A stretch of 6,198 nucleotides of DNA from Candidatus Woesearchaeota archaeon (GTDB taxonomy: Archaea; Nanobdellota; Nanobdellia; Woesearchaeales; BM511). The stretch spans positions 1-6,198 of the forward strand of contig JAAOYE010000072.1 in NCBI GenBank assembly GCA_018221175.1. The letters run 5' to 3'. The translations under genes and the position numbers were made by a program. A model generated the notes under the pieces. It worked only from the letters and a program-made list of their open reading frames with translations. It did not search any database and had not been told where the DNA came from. Shown here piece by piece: positions 1 through 4,747 of the stretch; within the stretch, counting starts at the first letter, position 1; the number at the start of each line of letters is the position of its first letter.

Positions 1-295
1 GCATGCTAACAAACATTTTCAAAATAAAAGCCCAAAGGATTTTATTTGGTCTTTTTTGTATCCAGAAAGTTATATGTTTGCCACCAGGAGTACTTACTTG
101 AAGGGGGGTGGCAATTTGCACCCACCCTTTGGAGAAACCTTCATCACGCCTTCGCATATCCTTTAAATAACCTTTTGGGTCTTTTGAATCTGTCAAAGCT
201 TCAACAATATCAACTGCTACAAACCACCATTCATCATTAAACCAAGTTCTTCTAATCTTTTTGTCTTGAAAAACAACAAGTGATTTATCGTCCAT
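1..295 (-). CDS. BRO-N domain protein (phage antirepressor type), 5' part only, possibly disrupted
   Basis: This is a minus-strand frame of 98 codons from the ATG at 295 to the window edge, with no stop, so the gene is partial here. Residues 6-73 match the BRO family N-terminal domain (Bro-N). They begin LVVFQDKKIRRTWFNDEWWF, continue with VAVDIVEAL and DPKGYLKDMRRRDE, and reach WVQIATPLQVSTPGGK. Bro-N proteins are DNA-binding and common in viruses, prophages and archaeal mobile elements. After the GGK (codon ending at 77), family members usually continue with a QK-x-NCAN-x-EG-type segment. Here the frame instead reads HITFWIQKRPNKILWAFI, which does not look like the family. The other two frames show stops and no rescue. 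The gene may therefore be fused or truncated at about position 76. The start is supported by a TATA box 25 nt upstream and no Shine-Dalgarno. The fold is certain for the first 73 residues; the state of the rest is unknown. Confidence 0.8.
   Translation of the reverse strand, partial: MDDKSLVVFQDKKIRRTWFNDEWWFVAVDIVEALTDSKDPKGYLKDMRRRDEGFSKGWVQIATPLQVSTPGGKHITFWIQKRPNKILWAFILKMFVSM
22..47. repeat. Short hairpin at the point where BRO-N similarity is lost
   Basis: AAATAAAA (22-29) and TTTTATTT (40-47) are perfect inverted repeats. Two inner C-G pairs (31-32 with 37-38) close a CAAA loop, with one G/A mismatch at 30/39. A run of six Ts follows on the plus strand (52-57). It could be a terminator for something coded left of the window on the plus strand, a mobile-element end hairpin, or a chance result of AT-rich sequence. 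Confidence 0.35.
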
Positions 296-310
296 GAATA
301 TAGAAAACTC

Positions 311-330
311 TTTTTATATTTAAATTATTC
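311..330 (-). promoter_or_regulatory. Archaeal TATA-box promoter for the BRO-N gene
   Basis: On the minus strand the sequence reads TTTAAATATAAAAAG, with the TATA core (rc of 317-324) centred about 25 nt before the ATG at 295. This spacing predicts a transcript starting at or next to the start codon. The box overlaps the stop codon (320-322) of the upstream nuclease gene, so BRO-N probably has its own promoter embedded in its neighbour's 3' end. Confidence 0.55.
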
Positions 331-1795
331 TCTCCAACTCATCCTTTATCCATATCATTGCTTTTGTGTCTTGTTCGCAGTATTTTAGTAAATTCTTTCT
401 TGCTTTTTGTTTTTCTTCTTGAGAGACTTTTTCTTTGAAGGTTATGCGCATGAATTCTCTGCTTGCCTCTCCTCCTTCACTAATTTTCATGCCTTCATAG
501 CTTTTGTCAGTTATTGCTGGCAAAACAGCTTTTAAGCCTGCTTTACCTTGTTGCTTTGGATTGTAATAGCTAAAATTCCTAAAAGGTATTATTAAGTCTA
601 CAAAACGGTGAAGAAGACTATTTAACCAATCACTATAATCAGGAAATAGTTCTGCTAACTCTTCAATCCTTTTCTTCTCAAAAGACATATGGTAAGCCAT
701 GATATCTCCATCATCACCGATGACTTTTTTCATTTCTTTTACTAGCTCTTCTCGAAAATCCTTTTTAGAATCTGCCAAGTACTCGTAATGCTTAACTTCT
801 CCACCAGGTTCATTTTGAACGTGCAATGAGAATTGAAAAGGCACTTGCTGATAGGGTTGTACATCATCAAAGACTGGTATGGCTCCACTAATAGTTTCAA
901 AGTCAAAGTAGTAGACAGGGTATTCTATGCTTTCAATAAACTTTTTTATTGAATGAGCATCAACATAAACCATGTTTTTCACAGCGCTTAGTTTTTGGAT
1001 TTGCTGATTTTCATTAAGATTGTAGCCTTTAGGTATATCTTTTATTTTATGTATTCCATCATCGATTAAAGAAAACGCTTTTTTTCCTATGCGATATAGT
1101 TCTGTAACATTGTTTTTTCCAAGAAAAGCCCAACAAATATGTTTTAAGTCGCACTCATAAGGCTTATTGCACTGTTGTCCTATATCTATACTTGGACAAC
1201 TTTTTTTAGCGATTATTTCATTAAAACTTTTCACTTCTTTTTCTATGCTCTCAAAGCGCTCATTTACTTCTTTTGTGACATCTAGTTGCACAAACAGTTG
1301 TTTTACATCAGTATCTCCTTTTCTAATGTAATCAGAGTTTATGCTTAGCAAAAAACATTTCTTAACTTTTAAGCCTGCGCCAATGCAGCAATACTTTTGA
1401 TATGCTATGTCATCGATGTGTTCTTCTTTTAGTTTTGTTGAACTCTTAACCTCTATTATATCCCACTCATCTTTCCCTGCAGGGTTTAAAACATCAATTC
1501 TAGAATAAGAGTTTCCATTAACAAAACCAGCTTCAAATAAAGGCTTTCTTTCCTCTAACTTCTTTTTAGAAGTTTCTAGAACTTCTTTAAAACCAGCATC
1601 CCACTCTACATCCACTCCTTTAGAAAAAAGTTGTTTTGCATACTCGCCAACTTCGTGTCCTTGATCAAAAAGTTCTTGTTTATTTGCATCAGGCTTTGGA
1701 ATGTCTTCTTTACGATTATAATGATACCACAAAAGCTTCTCGCACTGCAAACCATTCATAAACTTACTCTTTGACAAATATGGTGTGTAGCCCAT
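320..1795 (-). CDS. Fused nuclease: Cas4-like PD-(D/E)XK domain plus DUF2779 DnaQ-like exonuclease domain
   Basis: The protein has 491 residues from the ATG at 1795. A longer frame from a GTG at 1849 exists, but its extra 18 codons lie inside the upstream small gene. The N-terminal half resembles Cas4/RecB-type nucleases: C18, a QGHEVG segment (46-50), D101 in SRIDVL, E115-V-K117 in IIEVKSS, and a QKY motif at 133-135. C18 with C200/C209/C215/C221 resembles the four-cysteine Fe-S cluster arrangement of Cas4 and AddB. The C-terminal half is DUF2779. It has a DEDD-type exonuclease layout: FDFET (D298, E300), YHMSFEKKRI (368-377) in the ExoII position, VDL at D400, and YCEQD (Y472, D476) as ExoIII. 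It probably degrades or trims DNA or RNA. The start lies 1 nt after the stop of the upstream zinc-ribbon gene, implying translational coupling. The physiological role (repair or defence) is unknown. Confidence 0.85.
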   Translation of the reverse strand: MGYTPYLSKSKFMNGLQCEKLLWYHYNRKEDIPKPDANKQELFDQGHEVGEYAKQLFSKGVDVEWDAGFKEVLETSKKKLEERKPLFEAGFVNGNSYSRIDVLNPAGKDEWDIIEVKSSTKLKEEHIDDIAYQKYCCIGAGLKVKKCFLLSINSDYIRKGDTDVKQLFVQLDVTKEVNERFESIEKEVKSFNEIIAKKSCPSIDIGQQCNKPYECDLKHICWAFLGKNNVTELYRIGKKAFSLIDDGIHKIKDIPKGYNLNENQQIQKLSAVKNMVYVDAHSIKKFIESIEYPVYYFDFETISGAIPVFDDVQPYQQVPFQFSLHVQNEPGGEVKHYEYLADSKKDFREELVKEMKKVIGDDGDIMAYHMSFEKKRIEELAELFPDYSDWLNSLLHRFVDLIIPFRNFSYYNPKQQGKAGLKAVLPAITDKSYEGMKISEGGEASREFMRITFKEKVSQEEKQKARKNLLKYCEQDTKAMIWIKDELERII

Positions 1796-1796
1796 C

Positions 1797-1961
1797 TTAG
1801 TATTTTCCAACAACTCCTTTTGCTTGCACCCAGGTCTTGACCTTACCACACCTGTCGCACTTCTTCTTATAGTTTAACACGTTGCTAGTAGCACCATAAT
1901 CACTATAAAAAGATTTGCCCCATTTGTGAAATCCTATCTTGCACCAAAAATTCTTGCTCAT
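1797..1961 (-). CDS. 54-residue Cys/His zinc-binding protein, coupled to the nuclease
   Basis: This small frame runs from the ATG at 1961 to a TAA at 1797-1799. It begins MSKNFWCKIGFHKWGK and contains KKKCDRCGKVKTW near the end (C35, C38). The C-x-I-G-x-H-K-W start followed by CxRCGK matches the pattern of small prophage-type zinc proteins (C-K-x-x-G-H-K-W ... C-x-x-C-G-K, like the DUF1660 group). C7, H12, C35 and C38 are the likely Zn ligands. The next gene's ATG (1795) follows its stop after a single base, so both are very likely made from one mRNA, and this peptide may be an accessory or nucleic-acid-binding partner of the nuclease. A TATA box 27 nt before the ATG and the absence of a Shine-Dalgarno support the start. 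The role is inferred only from motif and position. Confidence 0.75.
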   Translation of the reverse strand: MSKNFWCKIGFHKWGKSFYSDYGATSNVLNYKKKCDRCGKVKTWVQAKGVVGKY

Positions 1962-1982
1962 TTTTTATTATGTTAAAGAATC

Positions 1983-1999
1983 TTTTATTTAATTGTTTT
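1983..1999 (-). promoter_or_regulatory. TATA/BRE promoter of the zinc-protein and nuclease operon
   Basis: On the minus strand this reads AAAACAATTAAATAAAA, a purine-rich BRE-like stretch followed by a TATA box centred about 27 nt upstream of the ATG at 1961. The same AAAACAATTAAATA string occurs in the lipoprotein promoter (4188-4201). The left inverted repeat of the Fic cassette begins 4 bp upstream (2003). Confidence 0.55.
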
Positions 2000-2002
2000 G
2001 AA

Positions 2003-2038
2003 AGGTGACTACATTTATTAGGATTTGTAGACACCTAG
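2003..2038 (+). repeat. Left inverted repeat of the Fic cassette, also a hairpin overlapping the Fic stop codon
   Basis: The repeat contains AGGTGACTACA (2003-2013) and, inverted, TGTAGACACCT (2026-2036). The two can pair at 10 of 11 positions to form a hairpin across the Fic stop codon (2018-2020). The inner 17 bp (2022-2038) recur inverted at 3006-3022. In Fic mRNA the structure could act as a 3'-end hairpin. Confidence 0.8.
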
Positions 2039-2965
2039 TTTTTTAGCTAAAGCTTTATATTCTTTTACAAAAAGTTTCATTGTCGGTTTTAAATCCTTAT
2101 TGTCTTGATAAGATTTCAAAGAATCATAATACTCAAACCGGTTCTCGAAATCGATATTGATAGGTGGCAAACCGTTTTTTATAAAAACATAGTTCAATAA
2201 TATTCTTCCCACCCTTCCATTTCCATCAGCAAAAGGATGTATGTTTTCAAACTGGTTATGAACAACAGCTCCCAAGACTAAAGCAGGATATTTATTCTTA
2301 TAATTATGATACCATTTTATCAATTCTTTTAACAAGTGATTTATCCTTGTTTGAGGTGCTCCTTCGTGAACAACCACTCCTTTACTATCTCTAACAACGA
2401 CTTCTTCTCCTTTCTTTCTAAATTTGCCAGCAAAAACTTTTGAGTTTTTAAAAACAATTTTATGAATTTTTTTAATAAAATCCAAAGACACATCTTCTTT
2501 TGTCGTCCTAATAAACCTAATGGCTTCATCAACACCAAAAGCTTCTGCAATTTCTTCTTTGGATTTATCAGGCCATTTGTCATGCTCTAACAAATTTTTA
2601 ACTTCATTGATGTTAAGTCTGCTTCCTTCAATAGCATTAGTATTATAAGTGAATATTTCAGAAAATTCTTCCCAGTTTTTTTCTGACAAATGGGTTATCT
2701 TAAAAGGTATATCTGATTCAATATTTTTTATTAATCTAATATCCTCATTAGATAATTCAAAATCAAGAGGGTCACTTATTATCTTGTACTTGTGAATTTC
2801 TTCTAAAATCAGTTTTTCAGCTATTTTTTCCCTTTCTTTCAATTTTTTAGAGGATAAATCTTGTCCTAGATACTTTCTAAACTTATGAACTTTATCGCCT
2901 TCTCTGTAAGAATGAGCTAAGAAATACTTTGTTTTACTTTTTTCTTCTCTTTTTTCTATGTGCAT
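2018..2965 (-). CDS. Fic family protein (AMPylator type) with inhibitory helix motif
   Basis: The 315-residue Fic-fold protein carries an intact active-site loop HPFADGNGRVGR (243-254). This matches HxFx(D/E)GNGRxxR, with H243 as catalytic base, D247 for the metal and R251/R254 for phosphates. Fic enzymes of this class usually transfer AMP from ATP to a protein target. Upstream, T-N-A-I-E-G (109-114) fits the (S/T)xxxE(G/N) inhibitory motif placed before the Fic core, so activity is probably self-restrained through E113. Residues 1-60 are Lys/Glu-rich (YFLAHSYREGDKVHKFRKYL), a segment common in archaeal Fic proteins whose role I cannot state. The start at 2965 is supported by a TATA box about 26 nt upstream, with no Shine-Dalgarno. 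The last six residues (LGVYKS) and the stop lie inside the left inverted repeat. No antitoxin gene is adjacent. The host target is unknown. Confidence 0.92.
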   Translation of the reverse strand: MHIEKREEKSKTKYFLAHSYREGDKVHKFRKYLGQDLSSKKLKEREKIAEKLILEEIHKYKIISDPLDFELSNEDIRLIKNIESDIPFKITHLSEKNWEEFSEIFTYNTNAIEGSRLNINEVKNLLEHDKWPDKSKEEIAEAFGVDEAIRFIRTTKEDVSLDFIKKIHKIVFKNSKVFAGKFRKKGEEVVVRDSKGVVVHEGAPQTRINHLLKELIKWYHNYKNKYPALVLGAVVHNQFENIHPFADGNGRVGRILLNYVFIKNGLPPINIDFENRFEYYDSLKSYQDNKDLKPTMKLFVKEYKALAKKLGVYKS

Positions 2966-2976
2966 ATAATCAATAT

Positions 2977-2996
2977 AGGTGACTACATATTTAAAA
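2977..2996 (-). promoter_or_regulatory. Fic promoter with an embedded repeat core (possible operator)
   Basis: The minus strand reads TTTTAAATATG (rc of 2986-2996), a TATA box centred about 26 nt before the ATG at 2965. AGGTGACTACAT (2977-2988), identical over 12 bp to the outer left repeat at 2003-2014, overlaps the downstream edge of the TATA box and covers the region just before the transcription start. A protein bound there would block initiation. The next copy (TAGGTGTCTACA at 3007-3018) begins exactly 31 bp further upstream, about three helical turns. Confidence 0.5.
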
Positions 2997-3005
2997 CTTT
3001 TGTTT

Positions 3006-3041
3006 CTAGGTGTCTACAAATCGTGTTTTTTGTGGTCACCT
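3006..3041 (+). repeat. Right inverted repeat of the Fic cassette
   Basis: CTAGGTGTCTACAAATC (3006-3022) is the exact reverse complement of 2022-2038. TGTGGTCACCT (3031-3041) pairs with the outer left repeat at 10 of 11 positions. The repeat's two halves can also fold on themselves (9 of 11). The stop codon of the neighbouring small membrane gene (3040-3042) straddles its outer edge. Confidence 0.8.
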
Positions 3042-3237
3042 ATGCCCCTACATACTTAAGCAGTTCAAAGACTAAGAATGCTGGCCAGACTAGTGCTTTA
3101 AGGACACCTACTACTCCGTTCCAAAATCCTGTTGTTGAAGATATGTAGTAAACAGATGCTCCTAAAAATCCAAGGAAGTAAAAACATCCACTGCATCCTT
3201 TTCCTATATCACATTTTATTTCTTTTTTCTTTGCCAT
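3040..3237 (-). CDS. Small two-helix membrane protein, Cys-rich N-terminus
   Basis: This 65-residue protein has a basic, Cys-containing head (MAKKKEIKCDIGKGCSGC; C9, C15, C18) followed by two hydrophobic segments. These run from about 18-36 (ending GASVYYIS) and 40-60 (VLKALVWPAFLVFELL). The GFLGASVYYI and LKALVWPAFL patterns look like those of conserved small membrane proteins of unknown function, which makes it a real gene and not a chance frame. It starts 2 nt after the stop of the 54-residue membrane protein, so the two form an operon. Its TAG stop (3042-3040) is built from the edge of the Fic-cassette repeat. The true C-terminus may therefore have been set by insertion of that cassette, although the protein still ends plausibly after its second helix. 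Function is unknown. Confidence 0.7.
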   Translation of the reverse strand: MAKKKEIKCDIGKGCSGCFYFLGFLGASVYYISSTTGFWNGVVGVLKALVWPAFLVFELLKYVGA

Positions 3238-3239
3238 TT

Positions 3240-3404
3240 TTATTTCTTTAACAATGCGTCTCTTTGTGTTAAACCAAGCAATAGTCCGCCAACACCTAAG
3301 CCAATAACCAAATAAGCCAGGTACTCACCGGTTAAAATCCCAACTCCTAAACCTATAACTAAGCTAGACACAAGTGGTAAAAAACATATTTTTCGTTTTT
3401 TCAT
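3240..3404 (-). CDS. 54-residue two-helix membrane peptide
   Basis: The frame runs from the ATG at 3404 to the TAA at 3240-3242 and begins MKKRKICFLPLVSSLVIGLG. It has two Gly/Leu/Val-rich hydrophobic stretches, about 7-25 and 29-46 (YLVIGLGVGGLLLGL), joined by a TGEY turn. It ends in a charged tail (TQRDALLKK). The basic start predicts an N-terminus on the cytoplasmic side by the positive-inside rule. A textbook AGGAGG (3412-3417) lies 7 nt before the ATG, the strongest ribosome binding site in the window, so the start is secure. It is followed after 2 nt by the 65-residue membrane protein, suggesting a two-component membrane pair. I do not recognise the family, and the glycine-rich helices say only that it probably packs against other helices. 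Confidence 0.75.
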   Translation of the reverse strand: MKKRKICFLPLVSSLVIGLGVGILTGEYLAYLVIGLGVGGLLLGLTQRDALLKK

Positions 3405-3411
3405 ATTAATT

Positions 3412-3417
3412 CCTCCT
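3412..3417 (-). promoter_or_regulatory. Strong Shine-Dalgarno (AGGAGG) of the membrane-peptide gene
   Basis: AGGAGG on the minus strand sits 7 nt before the ATG at 3404. It contrasts with the leaderless starts of most other minus-strand genes here and fixes the start of this 54-residue gene. Confidence 0.8.
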
Positions 3418-3436
3418 CTTAATTAATTATTAATAC

Positions 3437-3450
3437 TATTTAATCGTTTT
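3437..3450 (-). promoter_or_regulatory. Probable TATA/BRE promoter of the small membrane-protein pair
   Basis: On the minus strand AAAACGATTAAATA differs by one base from the AAAACAATTAAATA found in two other promoters (1986-1999, 4188-4201). Initiation about 25 nt downstream would fall near 3416-3420, giving a very short leader that just includes the AGGAGG. It overlaps the 3' end of the lipoprotein gene (stop at 3440-3442). Confidence 0.45.
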
Positions 3451-4165
3451 TCCCTTCCATAGCTTCTTTCTCTGTAAAGTTGTAGAAGTAGCACCCGGGG
3501 ACTACCCATCTGTCTTCGTCATGAATGCTTTCATCATCCATAAACGCTTCATACTCGCTAACTATCTTTCTTATTTTATCAAACTCCTCTTCTTTTACAC
3601 TGTCATCAAGCAAGCCATAAGGACAAACAGACAGTATATCTGCATGAGATGCGCCACTCCTAAAAATCATGAGTCCCCATTTGCCAAAAGAGTCGTCAGG
3701 CGCAGTCAGAGGTGAAACCTCACCAATAACATCACCAACTTTTACAACATCACCTGCTCCTACCTGAGGATTTAAGACGTGCTCATAATTAATTGTCCAC
3801 TCATTATTATCAACTAATACTGAGTAATCATCTGAATAAAGCTTTGGAACACTATCTACAGTTCCATTACTAACCGCGTAAACCTTTGAACCTACAGGCA
3901 AATAGAATTCTGGGTGCGGACTCATACCACCTTGAGTATAAGAATCGCCGTATTCATGAAATATTTTGTCTGTCCAATGAAAATCATTTAACTTTACATC
4001 ATCCATATCTATTCCAAGAGAATATATTGTTGGAGGGCCGTTTTTTGCAATGATTTTTTCTTCTATAGGCATTACAGCTACTTGTTCATCCAGCCTAATT
4101 TGTACATCTTCACTGCAGCCACTAATAAGAACAACAAGCAATAAAACAAGCAGCATCTTTTTCAT
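3440..4165 (-). CDS. Secreted lipoprotein with degenerate M23-peptidase-like domain
   Basis: This 241-residue protein starts at the ATG at 4165; an upstream in-frame ATG at 4180 adds only MIRVF and lies nearer the TATA box than a transcript would begin. MKKMLLVLLLVVLISGC is a classic lipoprotein signal with lipobox L-I-S-G-C and C17 as the lipidated residue, so it should be anchored outside the cell. Residues about 82-152 follow the lysostaphin/M23 beta-fold pattern: PHPEFYLPVGSKVYAVSNGT, then the YEHV strand (H129), then GDVVKVGDVIGEVSP. The final HxH zinc motif of active M23 enzymes is absent, with KWGLMIF (163-169) in its place, so it is probably a binding or scaffold version and not a peptidase. 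The tail is acidic with C181 and C225. It is divergent from the plus-strand operon. Confidence 0.75.
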   Translation of the reverse strand: MKKMLLVLLLVVLISGCSEDVQIRLDEQVAVMPIEEKIIAKNGPPTIYSLGIDMDDVKLNDFHWTDKIFHEYGDSYTQGGMSPHPEFYLPVGSKVYAVSNGTVDSVPKLYSDDYSVLVDNNEWTINYEHVLNPQVGAGDVVKVGDVIGEVSPLTAPDDSFGKWGLMIFRSGASHADILSVCPYGLLDDSVKEEEFDKIRKIVSEYEAFMDDESIHDEDRWVVPGCYFYNFTEKEAMEGKND

Positions 4166-4185
4166 AAATACTCTTATCATGCAAT

Positions 4186-4201
4186 AATATTTAATTGTTT
4201 T
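4186..4201 (-). promoter_or_regulatory. TATA/BRE promoter of the lipoprotein gene
   Basis: The minus strand reads AAAACAATTAAATATT, with its TATA box centred about 25 nt before the ATG at 4165. This supports that ATG over the one at 4180. It is the same 14-base string as in the zinc-protein promoter. Confidence 0.55.
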
Positions 4202-4202
4202 T

Positions 4203-4253
4203 AAAAAAGTTTTTATATAAATCTTATTTAGTTAAATAAAAAGAGGTGGGTGG
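4203..4253 (+). promoter_or_regulatory. Promoter and ribosome binding site of the divergent plus-strand operon
   Basis: AAAAAAG (4203-4209, BRE-like) followed by TTTTATATAAA (4211-4221) is a strong archaeal BRE/TATA pair. It predicts a start site near 4242. The short leader holds GAGGTG (4243-4248) and GGTGG (4249-4253); the second lies 8 nt before the ATG at 4262. Together with the minus-strand box at 4186-4201 this makes a compact divergent promoter region. Confidence 0.65.
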
Positions 4254-4261
4254 TTAGATGT

Positions 4262-4747
4262 ATGATTCATGTGAATACTTATTTTAAAAGCACTCCAAAA
4301 GACAGGTTGTTTAGCGTTTTTGGTCCTGAAAGTTACATGGCTTCAAGTCTTGGAGCTTTTGTAGAGCAAAAAGACGAGTTAAAAACAAGTTCTTTTCTAA
4401 AAGCTGTTCCAAGATACCTCTCTATGCGCCCAGGCGCAAAGTATATACCAGGCGCAGCTTTCATTCTGTTTTCAAATACCGTTTTCACTATTGAAAGAAA
4501 GGAGCCGTTACTAATAAGTCTTGAGGATATGACTGGCAGAATCGGTCTTTATCCTTTTGACAACGATTACCTTTTAAAAGTCATAGATGAAGAAGGAATA
4601 AGTGACGGTGACAAAGTCCACACAGCACTTGTGAGGTATCACAAAAAAAGTAATTGCACAACACTGGTTGATTTAATAAAGATATTAGAAACCCCTCAAA
4701 AAGACGCAGCTACAAATTTAAGCTTTGCTCTAGGGTTTTCACAATGA
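4262..4747 (+). CDS. Unrecognised protein, first gene of a two-gene operon
   Basis: The product is 161 residues from the ATG at 4262. A GTG at 4250 in the same frame would sit on top of the ribosome binding site and is less likely. The protein begins MIHVNTYFKSTPKDRLFSVF. It has a mid-region rich in aliphatic and aromatic residues (YIPGAAFILFSNTVFTIERK, about 61-80) that reads as beta strands more than a membrane helix. It ends with a helical-looking NLSFALGFSQ. There is no signal peptide and no catalytic motif I can name. Its TGA overlaps the next gene's ATG (ATGA, 4744-4747), so the two are translated together and their products probably interact. I do not recognise the family. Confidence 0.75.
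   Translation: MIHVNTYFKSTPKDRLFSVFGPESYMASSLGAFVEQKDELKTSSFLKAVPRYLSMRPGAKYIPGAAFILFSNTVFTIERKEPLLISLEDMTGRIGLYPFDNDYLLKVIDEEGISDGDKVHTALVRYHKKSNCTTLVDLIKILETPQKDAATNLSFALGFSQ

Larger units (their letters stand above)
2003..3041. mobile_element. Fic cassette bounded by 36-bp imperfect terminal inverted repeats, no transposase
   Basis: This 1039-bp unit has symmetric ends. Each end has an outer 11-mer (AGGTGACTACA at 2003-2013; AGGTGACCACA as reverse complement of 3031-3041; 10 of 11 identical). An 8-bp unmatched spacer follows, then a perfect 17-bp inner block (GATTTGTAGACACCTAG at 2022-2038, reverse complement of 3006-3022). The equal 19-bp offset on both sides is what a transposase-recognised terminal repeat would show. 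The only gene inside is Fic, so it resembles a non-autonomous (MITE-like) cargo element that would need a transposase supplied in trans. I see no target-site duplication in the bases directly flanking the ends, which weakens the transposon reading. A set of regulatory operators is the alternative. Confidence 0.55.

Noticed and set aside
103..127. GC-rich inverted repeat GGGTGG (106-111) / CCACCC (122-127)
   Set aside because: It falls on the conserved KGWVQIATPL part of BRO-N, so codon constraint explains it; only six pairs with no tail.
46..240. Plus-strand 64-codon open frame
   Set aside because: It lies antisense to the BRO-N coding sequence, which has clear family similarity; the plus-strand product shows no recognisable pattern.
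1796..1849. GTG start at 1849 for the nuclease gene
   Set aside because: The extra 18 codons overlap the zinc-peptide gene out of frame and lack similarity; the ATG at 1795 directly follows that gene's stop.
2341..2583. 80-codon minus-strand open frame inside the Fic gene
   Set aside because: It overlaps the Fic coding frame, which has intact motifs; its Lys/Leu-rich product is a typical out-of-frame shadow.
2003..3041. CRISPR-like array made of the AGGTGNCTACA copies
   Set aside because: The copies are in mixed orientation, irregularly spaced and enclose a long gene; there are no regular spacers.
2960..3148. Plus-strand 62-codon open frame across the right inverted repeat
   Set aside because: It runs over the Fic promoter, the repeat and the antisense of the small membrane gene; no ribosome binding site or protein-like pattern.
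3521..3715. Plus-strand 64-codon open frame in the lipoprotein region
   Set aside because: Antisense to a gene with a signal peptide and a recognisable fold; no promoter.
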